Below are positions 29,371-37,811 of a stretch of 50,212 bases of DNA, piece after piece. The stretch's first letter is position 1; the number at the start of each line of letters is the position of its first letter. The position numbers and the translations under genes were made by a program. The stretch is taken from positions 1-50,212 of the forward strand of contig NZ_JAJOYU010000033.1 in NCBI RefSeq assembly GCF_021290985.1. Reading direction: 5' to 3'. The stretch comes from Rheinheimera soli (lineage in GTDB: Bacteria; Pseudomonadota; Gammaproteobacteria; Enterobacterales; Alteromonadaceae). The notes below the pieces were generated by a model, which was not told where the DNA came from, made no database searches, and saw only the letters and a program-made list of their open reading frames with translations.

Positions 29371-30287
29371 TTTGAAGTTTTTTCCTGCACTTTTTCGTTT
29401 TGGGAAAATTGTTGGGCCAGCTCAAAGCCCTGACGGTTCAAAGGCGCTGACAGATTGCTCAGGATCACTATTCCAGTTTTCGATTGGGGATCAAATACAA
29501 CAACAGAACTAAAGCCTGCGGTTTGACCTGAGTGCCAAAGCCAGTTTTTATCTGACATCCATCCCGGTGTCATCTTTGGCTCGCCGTCAACATCAAGAGG
29601 AGTCAGCCATTGCCTGATCAGTGCATCTGTCTGTTGCAACCTGAAGATGGAGCTTAACATTTGCGCCATATCTTCTACCGAAGCCACCACAGCACCAGCC
29701 CCAGCTAAAGCATCAAAATGCCAGTGTGCCATTTTCTGTCCATTCAGTGCATAACCATTGGCACGATTTTTATTGGTATATCCAGGCACCTGAAGTTCGG
29801 CAGAGTTCATGGCTAGAGGCCGTAAAACCCTTTGTCGCATAATATCTGCCAAGGGTTGCTGTAAAGAAAGCTCCAGCAAGAATCCCAGCAGCCCATAGCC
29901 ATAATTAGAATAACTAAAATCCGCATCACCCAGCGGGGTTTGTTGCAAAGACTGTAATAAATCATCTCTTTTATAAGTTGCATAAGGCGCTGTCAGATCA
30001 TGCAACGGCATATTAGCTGGCAAACGCGGCAATCCACTCCTGTGAGTTAACAAGGCTGCCAGACTATACTTATGCGACGGTTTTAGTGCCACCAGAGCGG
30101 GAATGCTCTGATCTAAAGCCCATTGCCCATTCTGCAGCATGCTAAGACTGGCCAGTGCGATCAGCGGTTTCGTCACTGAACCTATCTCAAACAGAGTGTC
30201 TTTTCTGACTGCAACTTTATGATCGATATCAGCAAAACCGTGCAGACGATACTCAACCTGTTGATCCCTGACCAGAGCAATGGCCAC
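29367..30287 (-). CDS. Serine hydrolase of the beta-lactamase/PBP family, without proper N-terminus
   Basis: A 306-residue frame if read from GTG 30287. The open frame continues upstream through ...VINLQQLSPWLETEFGQNAV to within a few bases of the end of the preceding gene, with no ATG and no ribosome site. The catalytic motifs are SVTK near residue 39 (S-x-x-K), YSNYGYGLLG near 125 (Y-x-N) and HSGQTAGF near 246 (H-x-G). No signal peptide is present in this frame, although these enzymes act in the periplasm. The frame is continuous with the exported protein at 30359-31009 if the ribosome moves back one base at the A-run at 30362-30369, which would give one secreted polypeptide. Otherwise the gene is broken by a frameshift. 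Confidence 0.75.
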   Translation of the reverse strand: MAIALVRDQQVEYRLHGFADIDHKVAVRKDTLFEIGSVTKPLIALASLSMLQNGQWALDQSIPALVALKPSHKYSLAALLTHRSGLPRLPANMPLHDLTAPYATYKRDDLLQSLQQTPLGDADFSYSNYGYGLLGFLLELSLQQPLADIMRQRVLRPLAMNSAELQVPGYTNKNRANGYALNGQKMAHWHFDALAGAGAVVASVEDMAQMLSSIFRLQQTDALIRQWLTPLDVDGEPKMTPGWMSDKNWLWHSGQTAGFSSVVVFDPQSKTGIVILSNLSAPLNRQGFELAQQFSQNEKVQEKTSK

Positions 30288-30358
30288 AGCATTCTGACCA
30301 AATTCAGTTTCAAGCCAGGGCGATAACTGCTGCAGATTTATAACCTGATGGGGTCTAG

Positions 30359-31009
30359 CTAGTTTTTTTTAAAATCCAGTGGCATCGCCATGCCCTGAAC
30401 AAAGGTACCCTGCCATCGATCTTTTGCCCACACAGCACTGTAAGCGGCATTGATCAAAGACGAGCTAAAACGCAGCTGTGTATCAGATAACGTGAATTCA
30501 TTCACTGGTATACCAAAACTCTCCTGCTTTGGGCTATCCACTGTAACGTGGTAGCCACCCGCTACTACCGCCACATTGAGCACCAGTGGCAATACTGAAT
30601 TTTTACTGATCTGTAAATCGCCAAACCATTGCTGCTCATGCTCAAGTCGCTGCATGTCCTGTTCAGACAAACGAGTAAGGATCACCTCATGCTGACGCTG
30701 CTGAGTAAAAGTCCCTGTAAGTTTTTCTCCATCAAAGGTTCCTGAAAACGACGCTTTTAATGCAGTGTCGCTAAAGCTCAGATGGTTACCATCAAGTTTA
30801 AACTGGCTGGGGATCATCTCTTTCGGATTTTGGTTTGGACTCAGCATAAACAGCTGATACCCCTGCTCGTCATTGGTAATACGTAAACCAAGTACTATCC
30901 GGTACTGAGGAGCAAGTTCCAAAACCCCTCGCCAATGGCCGGTAACATCCTGAGCTGACACTTTAAAACAGCACAAAAATGCGACGAAGATAAGAATATA
31001 GTTTTTCAT
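30359..31009 (-). CDS. Exported lipocalin-like repeat protein, probable N-terminal half of a serine hydrolase
   Basis: A 216-residue protein from the ATG at 31009, preceded by the strong site AAAGGAGG. Residues 1-19 form a signal peptide (KVSAQ). Two similar beta-rich units follow, each ending in a G-T-F-x-Q motif (GTFTQQRQHEVILTRL at about 107-122 and GTFVQGMAMPLDF at about 201-213). This pattern usually precedes a beta-lactamase-fold serine hydrolase domain in one polypeptide. Here a TAG stop falls directly after the slippery sequence at 30362-30368, and the hydrolase domain follows in the -1 frame. It is first in the operon with the hydrolase, kinase and regulator. Confidence 0.7.
   Translation of the reverse strand: MKNYILIFVAFLCCFKVSAQDVTGHWRGVLELAPQYRIVLGLRITNDEQGYQLFMLSPNQNPKEMIPSQFKLDGNHLSFSDTALKASFSGTFDGEKLTGTFTQQRQHEVILTRLSEQDMQRLEHEQQWFGDLQISKNSVLPLVLNVAVVAGGYHVTVDSPKQESFGIPVNEFTLSDTQLRFSSSLINAAYSAVWAKDRWQGTFVQGMAMPLDFKKN
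30362..30368 (-). other. Slippery heptamer A_AAA_AAC directly before a stop codon
   Basis: On the minus strand the reading frame ends AAA AAA AAC TAG. A one-base backward slip at A-AAA-AAC gives CTA GCT AGA CCC and continues into the serine hydrolase. The run contains eight A. It is either a programmed -1 frameshift site or the place of an ordinary one-base loss. Confidence 0.6.
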
Positions 31010-31144
31010 AGTTTCCTCCTTTGATATGACAGTCAGCATCTTAAAACGCCGCAGTTATTCCGTATGTTTTTTATGATAAACGGTGCTTTGACAACTCAAA
31101 CGGCTTTTTGCCAACATCAATTAATTTTTAATGCCGGATTGCCG

Positions 31145-31318
31145 TCACTTCGGCCTATTCACGTGGTCGATGGTCATCGACAAACTTAAGGTTAACTCGC
31201 CCATTATATCCGCAGTCAAATCTGAAACAGACTTTTGGAACCTTGGATAGCACCGGTAGATACAAATCAAGAAGCCACCAGCATACAAAGCTGCACTCGA
31301 TAAAAGTTTATCGGACAT
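31145..31318 (-). CDS. Small 57-residue protein with an N-terminal hydrophobic segment
   Basis: The frame from the ATG at 31318 (MSDKLLSSAALYAGGFLICIY...) has GAGGA five bases upstream, a good ribosome site. A longer frame beginning at 31429 would run into the start of the opposite gene. Residues about 5-23 could span the membrane. The rest is polar and not recognised. It is divergent from the CNNM gene at 31396 and sits between it and the lipocalin-like gene. Confidence 0.4.
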   Translation of the reverse strand: MSDKLLSSAALYAGGFLICIYRCYPRFQKSVSDLTADIMGELTLSLSMTIDHVNRPK

Positions 31319-31395
31319 TTTTGTCCTCGATTTTCTGACACAGCTGTGATTGAATATCTGCGTCGAAGCAAAATGGAGTGTTGTAATCAACCCGT

Positions 31396-32406
31396 ATGAG
31401 TTTACTAATTGCGTTTGTGGTGTTATCAATTTCGGTATCTTTTATCTGTTCTATTCTTGAGGCAGCTCTGCTCTCGATCACCCCCAGTTATATTGCCCAG
31501 CAAAAACTGACTCAGCCCAAGCTTTATGAAAAACTGAAAGCTCTTAAAGAAAAGATTGACCAACCTCTTGCTGCGATCCTGACATTAAACACAGTAGCTC
31601 ATACAGTGGGTGCCACAGGTGTTGGTGCTCAGGTGACTGTAGTTTTTGGCGACGGTTATTTAGGTATTGCCTCAGCTATCATGACCTTGCTTATATTAGT
31701 CTTGTCAGAAATATTACCTAAAACTATTGGTGCCCGCTATTGGCCAAGTTTGGCTCCGGTGTTACCTACCCTGCTCAACGGCATGATTTTTATTCTGAAA
31801 CCTTTTATCTGGATGTCAGATCAGGTTATGAAGCTGTTTGGCGGTGGACACCATGATCACGATTTACGTCAGGAAATCAAAGCACTGACTATATTAGGCC
31901 GCGAGCTGAACAAACTCGATGAAGATGAACAACGGGTTATCGCTAATATTCTTGATTTACACGACATTAAAGTACGCGAGATTATGACACCACGCACTGT
32001 CTGTGAATCCGCCAAGCCTGATGAAGCTTTATCATCTTTACTCGATCGTGTGAAAAAACATCGTTTCTCGCGTTATCCTGTGCTGGATAATGATGAAGCC
32101 CCTCTGGGTATAGTGTTTCGTTACGACATGCTGGAATTCAACGAAGAACAAACCGCAGCAGACATTATGAAACCTGTGAAAGTGATTTCGGATATGCTGA
32201 ATGTGGAACAGCTGATGTCACAGTTGATCCGGGAGCGTCAGCATATGGCATTAGTATATGACGAATATGGTAGTTGGATGGGCCTGGTGACCATGGAAGA
32301 CGTGATTGAATCCATTATTGGTCAGCCTATTATGGATGAAACAGACGATATTCCAAACATGCGCCGTTTTGCCAAGCGCCGCTGGGAACATAAACAAAAC
32401 AGTTAA
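31396..32406 (+). CDS. CNNM/CBS domain membrane protein (CorB/HlyC-like)
   Basis: A 336-residue protein. Residues 1-150 hold the CNNM (DUF21) membrane domain with about four hydrophobic segments (ICSILEAALLSITPSYI, AAILTLNTVAHTVGATGVG, LVLSEILPKTIGARYW). Residues about 190-310 hold a CBS pair (REIMTPRTV, RYPVLDNDEAPLGIV, LVYDEYGSWMGLVTMEDVIE). The C-terminal CorC_HlyC domain of longer relatives is missing. The family takes part in magnesium or other cation transport or resistance. It is monocistronic, with a terminator at 32449-32486. Confidence 0.88.
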   Translation: MSLLIAFVVLSISVSFICSILEAALLSITPSYIAQQKLTQPKLYEKLKALKEKIDQPLAAILTLNTVAHTVGATGVGAQVTVVFGDGYLGIASAIMTLLILVLSEILPKTIGARYWPSLAPVLPTLLNGMIFILKPFIWMSDQVMKLFGGGHHDHDLRQEIKALTILGRELNKLDEDEQRVIANILDLHDIKVREIMTPRTVCESAKPDEALSSLLDRVKKHRFSRYPVLDNDEAPLGIVFRYDMLEFNEEQTAADIMKPVKVISDMLNVEQLMSQLIRERQHMALVYDEYGSWMGLVTMEDVIESIIGQPIMDETDDIPNMRRFAKRRWEHKQNS

Positions 32407-32448
32407 GCGATGATAAAAGCCAGCAAGGATAAATCCTGCACTATTCAA

Positions 32449-32486
32449 ACCGGCGCTCTTCATAAGTTAACAGCGCCGGGTTTTTA
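32449..32486 (+). terminator. Rho-independent terminator of the CNNM gene
   Basis: CCGGCGCT (32450-32457) pairs with AGCGCCGG (32472-32479) and GTTTTTAATT follows. It begins 43 bases after the stop. Confidence 0.85.
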
Positions 32487-32877
32487 ATTATCCTGACAGA
32501 CACAAACTACAAATAAAACCTTGTTGTATTTCCAGCCTCGCCACTCTGACTACACAGCAACTATCCCCGAATCAACCTCGTGCCTTTGCAGTTTTTATTA
32601 GATTAAATTTTTCTAACATTAACAGTTTGTGAAAACTTTGGCATCTATAGCTATTTTGTGACAGCGGCCTTAATTCTTCAGCAAAAGCTTATGCTGCCTG
32701 AGCTGGAGTGGATAAGTTGGGGATAACCTAGGTATAAGATCAGGATAAGTTTTGACTTCTGTTTCCGATTGAATGACTTAAAAGCAAACAGACATGCAGG
32801 AAAATTTCAGAAGCCTTGTCTACACTGAAAACCTGTAAGTTAACCTGTTTTGTCCTCTTTGGTTCCGTATAGCGCAC

Positions 32878-32940
32878 GGCTCATTTAGATGAGCCATTCC
32901 CCTAAGCCCAGAATGAATCCCTTGATTCTGGGCTACTTTT
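32878..32940 (+). other. Two consecutive hairpins, possible sRNA 3' end
   Basis: GGCTCAT/ATGAGCC (32878-32895) and AGCCCAGAAT/ATTCTGGGCT (32905-32934) are both perfect stems, and ACTTTTCC follows the second on the plus strand. This looks like the end of a plus-strand transcript, but the CNNM gene already has its own terminator 400 bases earlier. The other reading is a termination or protection structure for tatD on the minus strand, although no T-run exists there. Confidence 0.4.
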
Positions 32941-32966
32941 CCCTCTGAGTAAGCTGTGTTAGTTAA

Positions 32967-33749
32967 TTAAAATGCTCTTTTAACCGATTGAAACAGCTGA
33001 TAAAAATTTTCAGTTGTTTGTTCTGCCAGCTGTTCAATGCTGACATTACGCTGCTCTGCAATACAAGCTGCAACAGCGCTGACATAAGCAGGCTGATTGG
33101 TTTTTCCACGATAAGGCACTGGGGCTAAATAAGGCGAGTCGGTTTCGATCAGCAGTCGACCCGCTGGTATTTGTCGGGCCACAGCACGCAGCTCATCTGC
33201 GTTACGAAAGGTAACGATACCGGACAAAGAAATATAAAAACCTAAATCCAGCGCAGCTTTGGCTGTGTCCCAGTCTTCAGTAAAACAATGCAAAACACCG
33301 CCACAGTCGGCAGCTCCGCCGGAACGCAATAAATTCAAGGTATCAGCCCGGGCATCGCGGGTATGCACTATTAAAGGTTTTTTCAGTTCACGGCCTACCG
33401 CTATATGAGCGGCAAAAGCCTCTTGCTGAATCGCTTTGCTGTCCGGGCTGTAAAAGTAATCCAGGCCCGTCTCCCCCACAGCCACTACCGCAGGATCAGC
33501 GCAATAACGGCGCAGTAATTCGATATCGATTTGATCTTCCTGATGCAGTGGGTGTTCACCACAAGACACAGACACTTGTGGATAAGCGGCTACCAGCTGC
33601 TTCATCGCAGGAAACTCTTTCAGGCTGACCGAGACACAGAGCATATGTTCTACTTTGGCAGTGGCGGCTTGTTGTAAAACGTCCGGTAACGTCAGGGCTA
33701 ATTTGTCCCATTCCAGACGATCGAGGTGACAATGTGAATCAACAAACAA
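32967..33749 (-). CDS. TatD-family metal-dependent hydrolase (YcfH-like)
   Basis: A 260-residue TatD family nuclease/hydrolase, TIM-barrel fold. It starts at TTG 33749 with GGAGA seven bases before. The metal ligands are in MFVDSHCHLD, GETGLDY (Glu), VHTRDA (His), HCFTEDWD (His) and IETDSPYLAP (Asp). The position after holB and pilZ is the classic place of ycfH in gammaproteobacteria. It has DNase activity in known members; the exact cellular role is uncertain. Confidence 0.92.
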   Translation of the reverse strand: MFVDSHCHLDRLEWDKLALTLPDVLQQAATAKVEHMLCVSVSLKEFPAMKQLVAAYPQVSVSCGEHPLHQEDQIDIELLRRYCADPAVVAVGETGLDYFYSPDSKAIQQEAFAAHIAVGRELKKPLIVHTRDARADTLNLLRSGGAADCGGVLHCFTEDWDTAKAALDLGFYISLSGIVTFRNADELRAVARQIPAGRLLIETDSPYLAPVPYRGKTNQPAYVSAVAACIAEQRNVSIEQLAEQTTENFYQLFQSVKRAF

Positions 33750-33789
33750 AAGAGTTCTCCAAAAAAATAGTTAAAACAACCACTTAACT

Positions 33790-34116
33790 CTAAAGGCTGT
33801 AGGTAGGCTCAGTAGAATCGAGCATACCACCCAATAATTTTTCAATTTTATCCTGCAGCTGAAATTTATCGTCGATAAAAGCCACACCAATGCCAGCCGG
33901 AGTAGAGCTTTGCGCTCCTTGTGGTGTCAGCCATGCAACTTTGCCGGACACACGCACAGGCTCCAGCGCGTCGGGTAAGGTGACCACTAAAGACAAAGAA
34001 TGCCCCATACGATAAGGCCGCGCAGTACGCACAAACAAACCACCGTTTTTCAGAAATGGCATATAGCAGCGATACAGCTCTTTAAGTTCAGTAAAATCCA
34101 GTTGGATTTCGTCCAC
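33790..34116 (-). CDS. PilZ domain protein
   Basis: A 108-residue single-domain PilZ protein starting at GTG 34116 after AGGAG. It lies between holB and tatD, the usual place of the type IV pilus assembly protein PilZ. The c-di-GMP-binding RxxxR and D/NxSxxG motifs are not obvious (NGGLFVRTARPYRMGHSL is the nearest region), as in the pilus-type PilZ that acts without binding c-di-GMP. Thirteen bases separate its GTG from the holB stop, so it is cotranscribed. Confidence 0.85.
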   Translation of the reverse strand: MDEIQLDFTELKELYRCYMPFLKNGGLFVRTARPYRMGHSLSLVVTLPDALEPVRVSGKVAWLTPQGAQSSTPAGIGVAFIDDKFQLQDKIEKLLGGMLDSTEPTYSL

Positions 34117-34128
34117 AGTAAGCTCCTG

Positions 34129-35034
34129 TTACAACAAGGCCGAGCGGAGTTGCACTAACAAGGCCGACAAATTCAGCGCTGCATTTTGCCCTGTAATTAA
34201 CTGACGATCACGGCCCCATTGTTGTAAAGACAACAATAGCTGGTGGTGTTTCAGCTGCATATCAGCGCCTTTAGTCCATAACTCCTGTCGTACAAACCAG
34301 AATAAGGTTGAAGGCAATTGTTCAGTGTCAGGTAAATGAGCCAGCAGCTCATACATATCTAACTGAGCGGACACGAACTTCTTCAGCATAACCAATTGTG
34401 CAGAAATTGCTGCTGCTTCGTCGTTTTCTAATAATTTCAACGCTAATAAAGGTGCGCCGCCGACGTATTGTAGTAAAAAGTCCGGTACAGGTCTGCTGCT
34501 ATGTTCCTGTAACCAATGCTCTATCTGTTCACCATACACAGGCGCTAAAGCCCAGCTTTGGCAACGGCTTAAAATAGTAGGCAATAGCTGCGCCGGATGG
34601 GCACTTTGCAAAATCAGAAAGCTGTTTTGTGGCGGCTCTTCCAGAGTCTTTAATAAAGCATTGGCTGCGGCTTCAGTCATCAATTCAGCCTGTGGGATCA
34701 GTGCCAGCTTGACGCCGCCTTGCTGCGACGCTCCCTGCATAAACTGACCCAAAGCACGTATAGGGTCAACGCCAATACTGCTGCTGCCTTCAGTTGGTAA
34801 CTGCCACAGATCCGGGTGATGACCAGAGGCCATTAGCTGACAGCTCTTGCATAAACCACAAGGCAGTTGCTGTTGCGGGCTTTTACATAACAAATAAGCA
34901 GCCAGACGTTTAGACAGCGCCAATTTGCCAATGCCAACAGGGCCTGTCAGTAATAACGCATGATGTAACTGCCCTGCTTCTGCCAATTCGGTCAGTTTGT
35001 ATTGGTATGAGTCCAGCCACGGAAAATCAGACAT
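34129..35034 (-). CDS. holB: DNA polymerase III delta' subunit
   Basis: A 301-residue clamp-loader subunit. I choose the ATG at 35034 ([17 protein letters not shown]), which overlaps the end of the tmk remnant by eight bases; a start at 35061 is also open. [15 protein letters not shown] (about 30-44) is the P-loop region. The zinc ligands are in LLCKSP...[22 protein letters not shown] carries the SRC motif. The subunit helps load the sliding clamp at replication. It follows tmk as in E. coli. Confidence 0.92.
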   Translation of the reverse strand: MSDFPWLDSYQYKLTELAEAGQLHHALLLTGPVGIGKLALSKRLAAYLLCKSPQQQLPCGLCKSCQLMASGHHPDLWQLPTEGSSSIGVDPIRALGQFMQGASQQGGVKLALIPQAELMTEAAANALLKTLEEPPQNSFLILQSAHPAQLLPTILSRCQSWALAPVYGEQIEHWLQEHSSRPVPDFLLQYVGGAPLLALKLLENDEAAAISAQLVMLKKFVSAQLDMYELLAHLPDTEQLPSTLFWFVRQELWTKGADMQLKHHQLLLSLQQWGRDRQLITGQNAALNLSALLVQLRSALL

Positions 35035-35416
35035 CTGTGCCAAGATCCGCCTTTGCATCACGGCTTAAAGACCCGCTTTGATAGGCCTGTTGCAGTGCAT
35101 TCAGGATTTGTTGCTGCACCTGTTCCATAGACTGACTGGCATCAATAGTCACTATATTGGCTTCAGTGGCTGCAATTTGTTGATATTTAGCACGAGTGCG
35201 CTGGAAAAATGCCAGTTGCTCCAGCTCAATCCGATCCAGTTCGCCCCGAGCCTGAGCACGTTGTAAGCCGATGGCAGGATCTATATCCAGATACAGCGTT
35301 AAATCCGGCGTTAAATTACCTAAGACCACCTGGCGAATACTGTTAATCAGATTTTCATCCAGTTGACGACCACCGCCCTGATAGGCACGCGAGGATAACA
35401 ATCTCTCAAAATTCAT
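35027..35416 (-). pseudogene. tmk: C-terminal part of thymidylate kinase, 5' part displaced by an integrated element
   Basis: The 129 residues match the C-terminal part of Tmk (about 210 residues): [43 protein letters not shown] and FFQRTRAKY, with the LID and dTMP-binding region. The P-loop (GxxGxGKST), the thymidine-binding half and the DRH motif are gone; MNFER now stands where DRH should be. The upstream sequence is AT-rich foreign DNA. tmk is essential in bacteria, so an intact gene must exist elsewhere, most simply as the 5' part at the far end of the element completed by element DNA. The residual frame may still be translated through its ATG but cannot be a kinase. It still leads into holB. 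Confidence 0.9.
35385..35416. other. Junction between tmk and the integrated element (attachment site)
   Basis: Homology to tmk codons stops at about 35400, in GAGGATAACAATCTC on the plus strand. That block is an imperfect inverted repeat and could be the strand-exchange core. The partner junction is outside the window. A 12-bp palindrome ATCTATATAGAT lies at 35430-35441 on the element side. Confidence 0.55.
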
Positions 35417-35585
35417 TTTTGTAAGCTCTATCTATATAGATCTCAAACATATATAAAGTAAACCTTAGTTAACAAAGTAAGAAAGATGAATAAATGAATA
35501 GAAAACAACCTCTTCCAACTCATTCTTTAAAGTGTACCACTGATATCAGCCATGCGGAACTAAGCAATGGTTTAGGGAATGTATT

Positions 35586-37811
35586 ATGAAGTTCGGCAGC
35601 TACCTCCAAGTCAAGTCTGTTTATTCCAACGAGGGATTTGAAGTCAAATGCCGGTATTTGGACATGGAGGAGTTTGATCCTACTAATTCGCTTTGTCAGA
35701 CATTACATTATTGTTTTTGCAGTTACGGATCAAACCGAAGTTATTCTTCAACTTGCAATGCACGTGCGGCAATTGAAGAGTTTCTTAAGTTTAGAGAATG
35801 GTTTAACAATAGAAATCCTGAAGCACTTCAGCTTCATGCATTGTCAGATATCTTTGTTGAGCCATTGCGTACGTATTTAGATTACCGTCAAAAGCGCAAA
35901 TTACCGCTTAAGCCAATACGTTCTCTTAAAAATATGTTGTCAGTGATGTCTGAGTTTGACGCGGCGTTTCCGAATATCCTGTTTCCAAAGCTACCTAAAG
36001 AGCAAACCTTCCCGAATCCGCCGCTGGAAGATCAGGCTATTGATAAATTGGATGCAGCACTTAAGTCGCACGTAGAAAAACTCTACCACAAGGTTGAATA
36101 CCGTAAAGAGGTGCATGAAGCTCAGCCTTATAATTATGAGGAAATACTTGAGATTTGTTATCCATCGGGTACGAAGAAAAATGTGTACGAATGGTACAGG
36201 CATAGCCTCAATAACTATAGCACTCCAAAGGTTATTCAAGTTGGGGGCGTATTAAAAAAATTAAGGAACCTTGATCCTGATTTTCAACGCTGTCTTGAAG
36301 CGACAGAACCTAAGAAGGAGTTTATTAAGCTGTACGAGCAAGAGTCCCCTGCTTATCTAGCGGATAAAGAATACAACCCATATGAATTTGAAGGAATCCG
36401 CCGCTGGCTGCCAGACTATACGAGGTTATTGAAAACATTTCTCGTCCATGATTACCCATTCGCGGTGCCGTTTAAGGAAGCAATCGCAATTAATACAGCT
36501 ACGACTTATTCGATGAAATATTGTAAAGACGTTATTTCAGTTATTTTTCATCGTTTTGTTCGTACACGTTATATACCCAAACGATTACAGAATACTGGTA
36601 TTCCTATTATTAGCTTGGATGAGTTACTTAATCTCTATTATCCCAATCAAGAAGATATGGCAGTGTTAATGCTTATGATTCAGTTTCAGGCGGGATGGAA
36701 TAAAGAGACAGTTATTGCTGTAGACAGAGATGACTTTGAGCACGGGTTAAGTGGCATTATCGATGATAGTCAACGCTTAATTACATCTGAGAAAAAACGT
36801 GGCCAGAATACTCATCTTCCTTATTATAAGTCCAAAACGATGCTGGCGGTGTCAAATACTAAGGATAAGCACTCTATTTATAACCTCATAAAGTTAGCAG
36901 ATGATCTCTCATCTCCTTTATCGTCACTTGAACCAGATGAATTAACTGCATATCAGATTGGCCATAACAGATTATTTTCCTGCACTACTGACTTAGCTGA
37001 CTGGAGTAAAAAATCACGTTTTAGCTCAATGTCTAATACAAAAACCTCAACACGAGGAGTCAGAGATTTTCTCAGGAATAATGAAATTAGCGACAAAGGT
37101 GAGCGTTTAACGCGATCAGGTGAAATCGTCAATAGGATGCGCCCGACTTGGATGTACATTAAACGCAAAACTGACCCACTTTCGTTAGTTCAATTGGCAG
37201 CTGGTCACTCATCAATTGAGACAACGGATATCCATTACGATAGTTCGGAGCAATCCACTCGGTCACGAAAGGAACGCTTAACCAAAGAGCTTCATGTGCT
37301 AATGGATAAACTCAGAAGTCGAAAATTTTCTGGGTTAATGCCTGCACAATACACGAAGGAAGAAGATAGTACGATTGCCGTATTTAGCATTCCTGGTCAC
37401 AACCGAGAATTGTGGGCCTGCCGCAATCAACGTTTACCGACTTGGCGAAATTATGAGAACTTTATCCGTGCGGGTGAGAAATGTTTTTTTCTTAATAAGT
37501 GCCTTAATTGTAGCCAGATCCAATTATTCAATGACTCACTGCCCTACTTACTAGAGCGATTGGACTATCTGAACAAGTGTTCTCAGGATATGCCGCTGAT
37601 TGAGTTTACGCAGTTGTTTTGCAGTGAATATGAAACGCTTAAGTGGATAATCGACAATTGGGAGGATGGGGATGAAGTTAAGGCAGCACGACGTTTTCAG
37701 CGTCGTAACAGCCCTCTGTTACCAAAAGATCTCGCATCACTGAATCCTTTGATGAAGCTTCTAAGCGAAGTAACACAGGATAATAGCTTCTTGGAGGCGT
37801 CAAATGACTAG
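35586..37811 (+). CDS. Tyrosine-recombinase-fold protein with incomplete active site
   Basis: A 741-residue protein starting at ATG 35586 after AGGGAA. Residues about 270-360 look like a SAM-like core-binding domain, and about 350-560 the catalytic fold. At the first arginine position AGWNKE has Asn372. The H-x-x-R box is N516-R-M-R519. His541 (AAGHSS) and Tyr551 (DIHY) are kept. Two of the six catalytic residues are thus missing, so it is probably a structural partner rather than an enzyme. The C-terminal part carries four Cys (CR, CFF, C-x-x-C) that may bind metal. It is first of four overlapping genes. From memory it is like the Tfp (tyrosine recombinase fold protein) of strand-biased circularizing elements. 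Confidence 0.75.
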   Translation: MKFGSYLQVKSVYSNEGFEVKCRYLDMEEFDPTNSLCQTLHYCFCSYGSNRSYSSTCNARAAIEEFLKFREWFNNRNPEALQLHALSDIFVEPLRTYLDYRQKRKLPLKPIRSLKNMLSVMSEFDAAFPNILFPKLPKEQTFPNPPLEDQAIDKLDAALKSHVEKLYHKVEYRKEVHEAQPYNYEEILEICYPSGTKKNVYEWYRHSLNNYSTPKVIQVGGVLKKLRNLDPDFQRCLEATEPKKEFIKLYEQESPAYLADKEYNPYEFEGIRRWLPDYTRLLKTFLVHDYPFAVPFKEAIAINTATTYSMKYCKDVISVIFHRFVRTRYIPKRLQNTGIPIISLDELLNLYYPNQEDMAVLMLMIQFQAGWNKETVIAVDRDDFEHGLSGIIDDSQRLITSEKKRGQNTHLPYYKSKTMLAVSNTKDKHSIYNLIKLADDLSSPLSSLEPDELTAYQIGHNRLFSCTTDLADWSKKSRFSSMSNTKTSTRGVRDFLRNNEISDKGERLTRSGEIVNRMRPTWMYIKRKTDPLSLVQLAAGHSSIETTDIHYDSSEQSTRSRKERLTKELHVLMDKLRSRKFSGLMPAQYTKEEDSTIAVFSIPGHNRELWACRNQRLPTWRNYENFIRAGEKCFFLNKCLNCSQIQLFNDSLPYLLERLDYLNKCSQDMPLIEFTQLFCSEYETLKWIIDNWEDGDEVKAARRFQRRNSPLLPKDLASLNPLMKLLSEVTQDNSFLEASND

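Larger units (their letters stand above)
32407..32966. other. 560-base intergenic region with terminator and hairpins
   Basis: This gap lies between the convergent CNNM and tatD genes. It holds the CNNM terminator (32449-32486), an AT-rich middle part without a reading frame, and two hairpins at 32878-32934. No protein gene is visible. A small RNA is possible. Confidence 0.5.
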
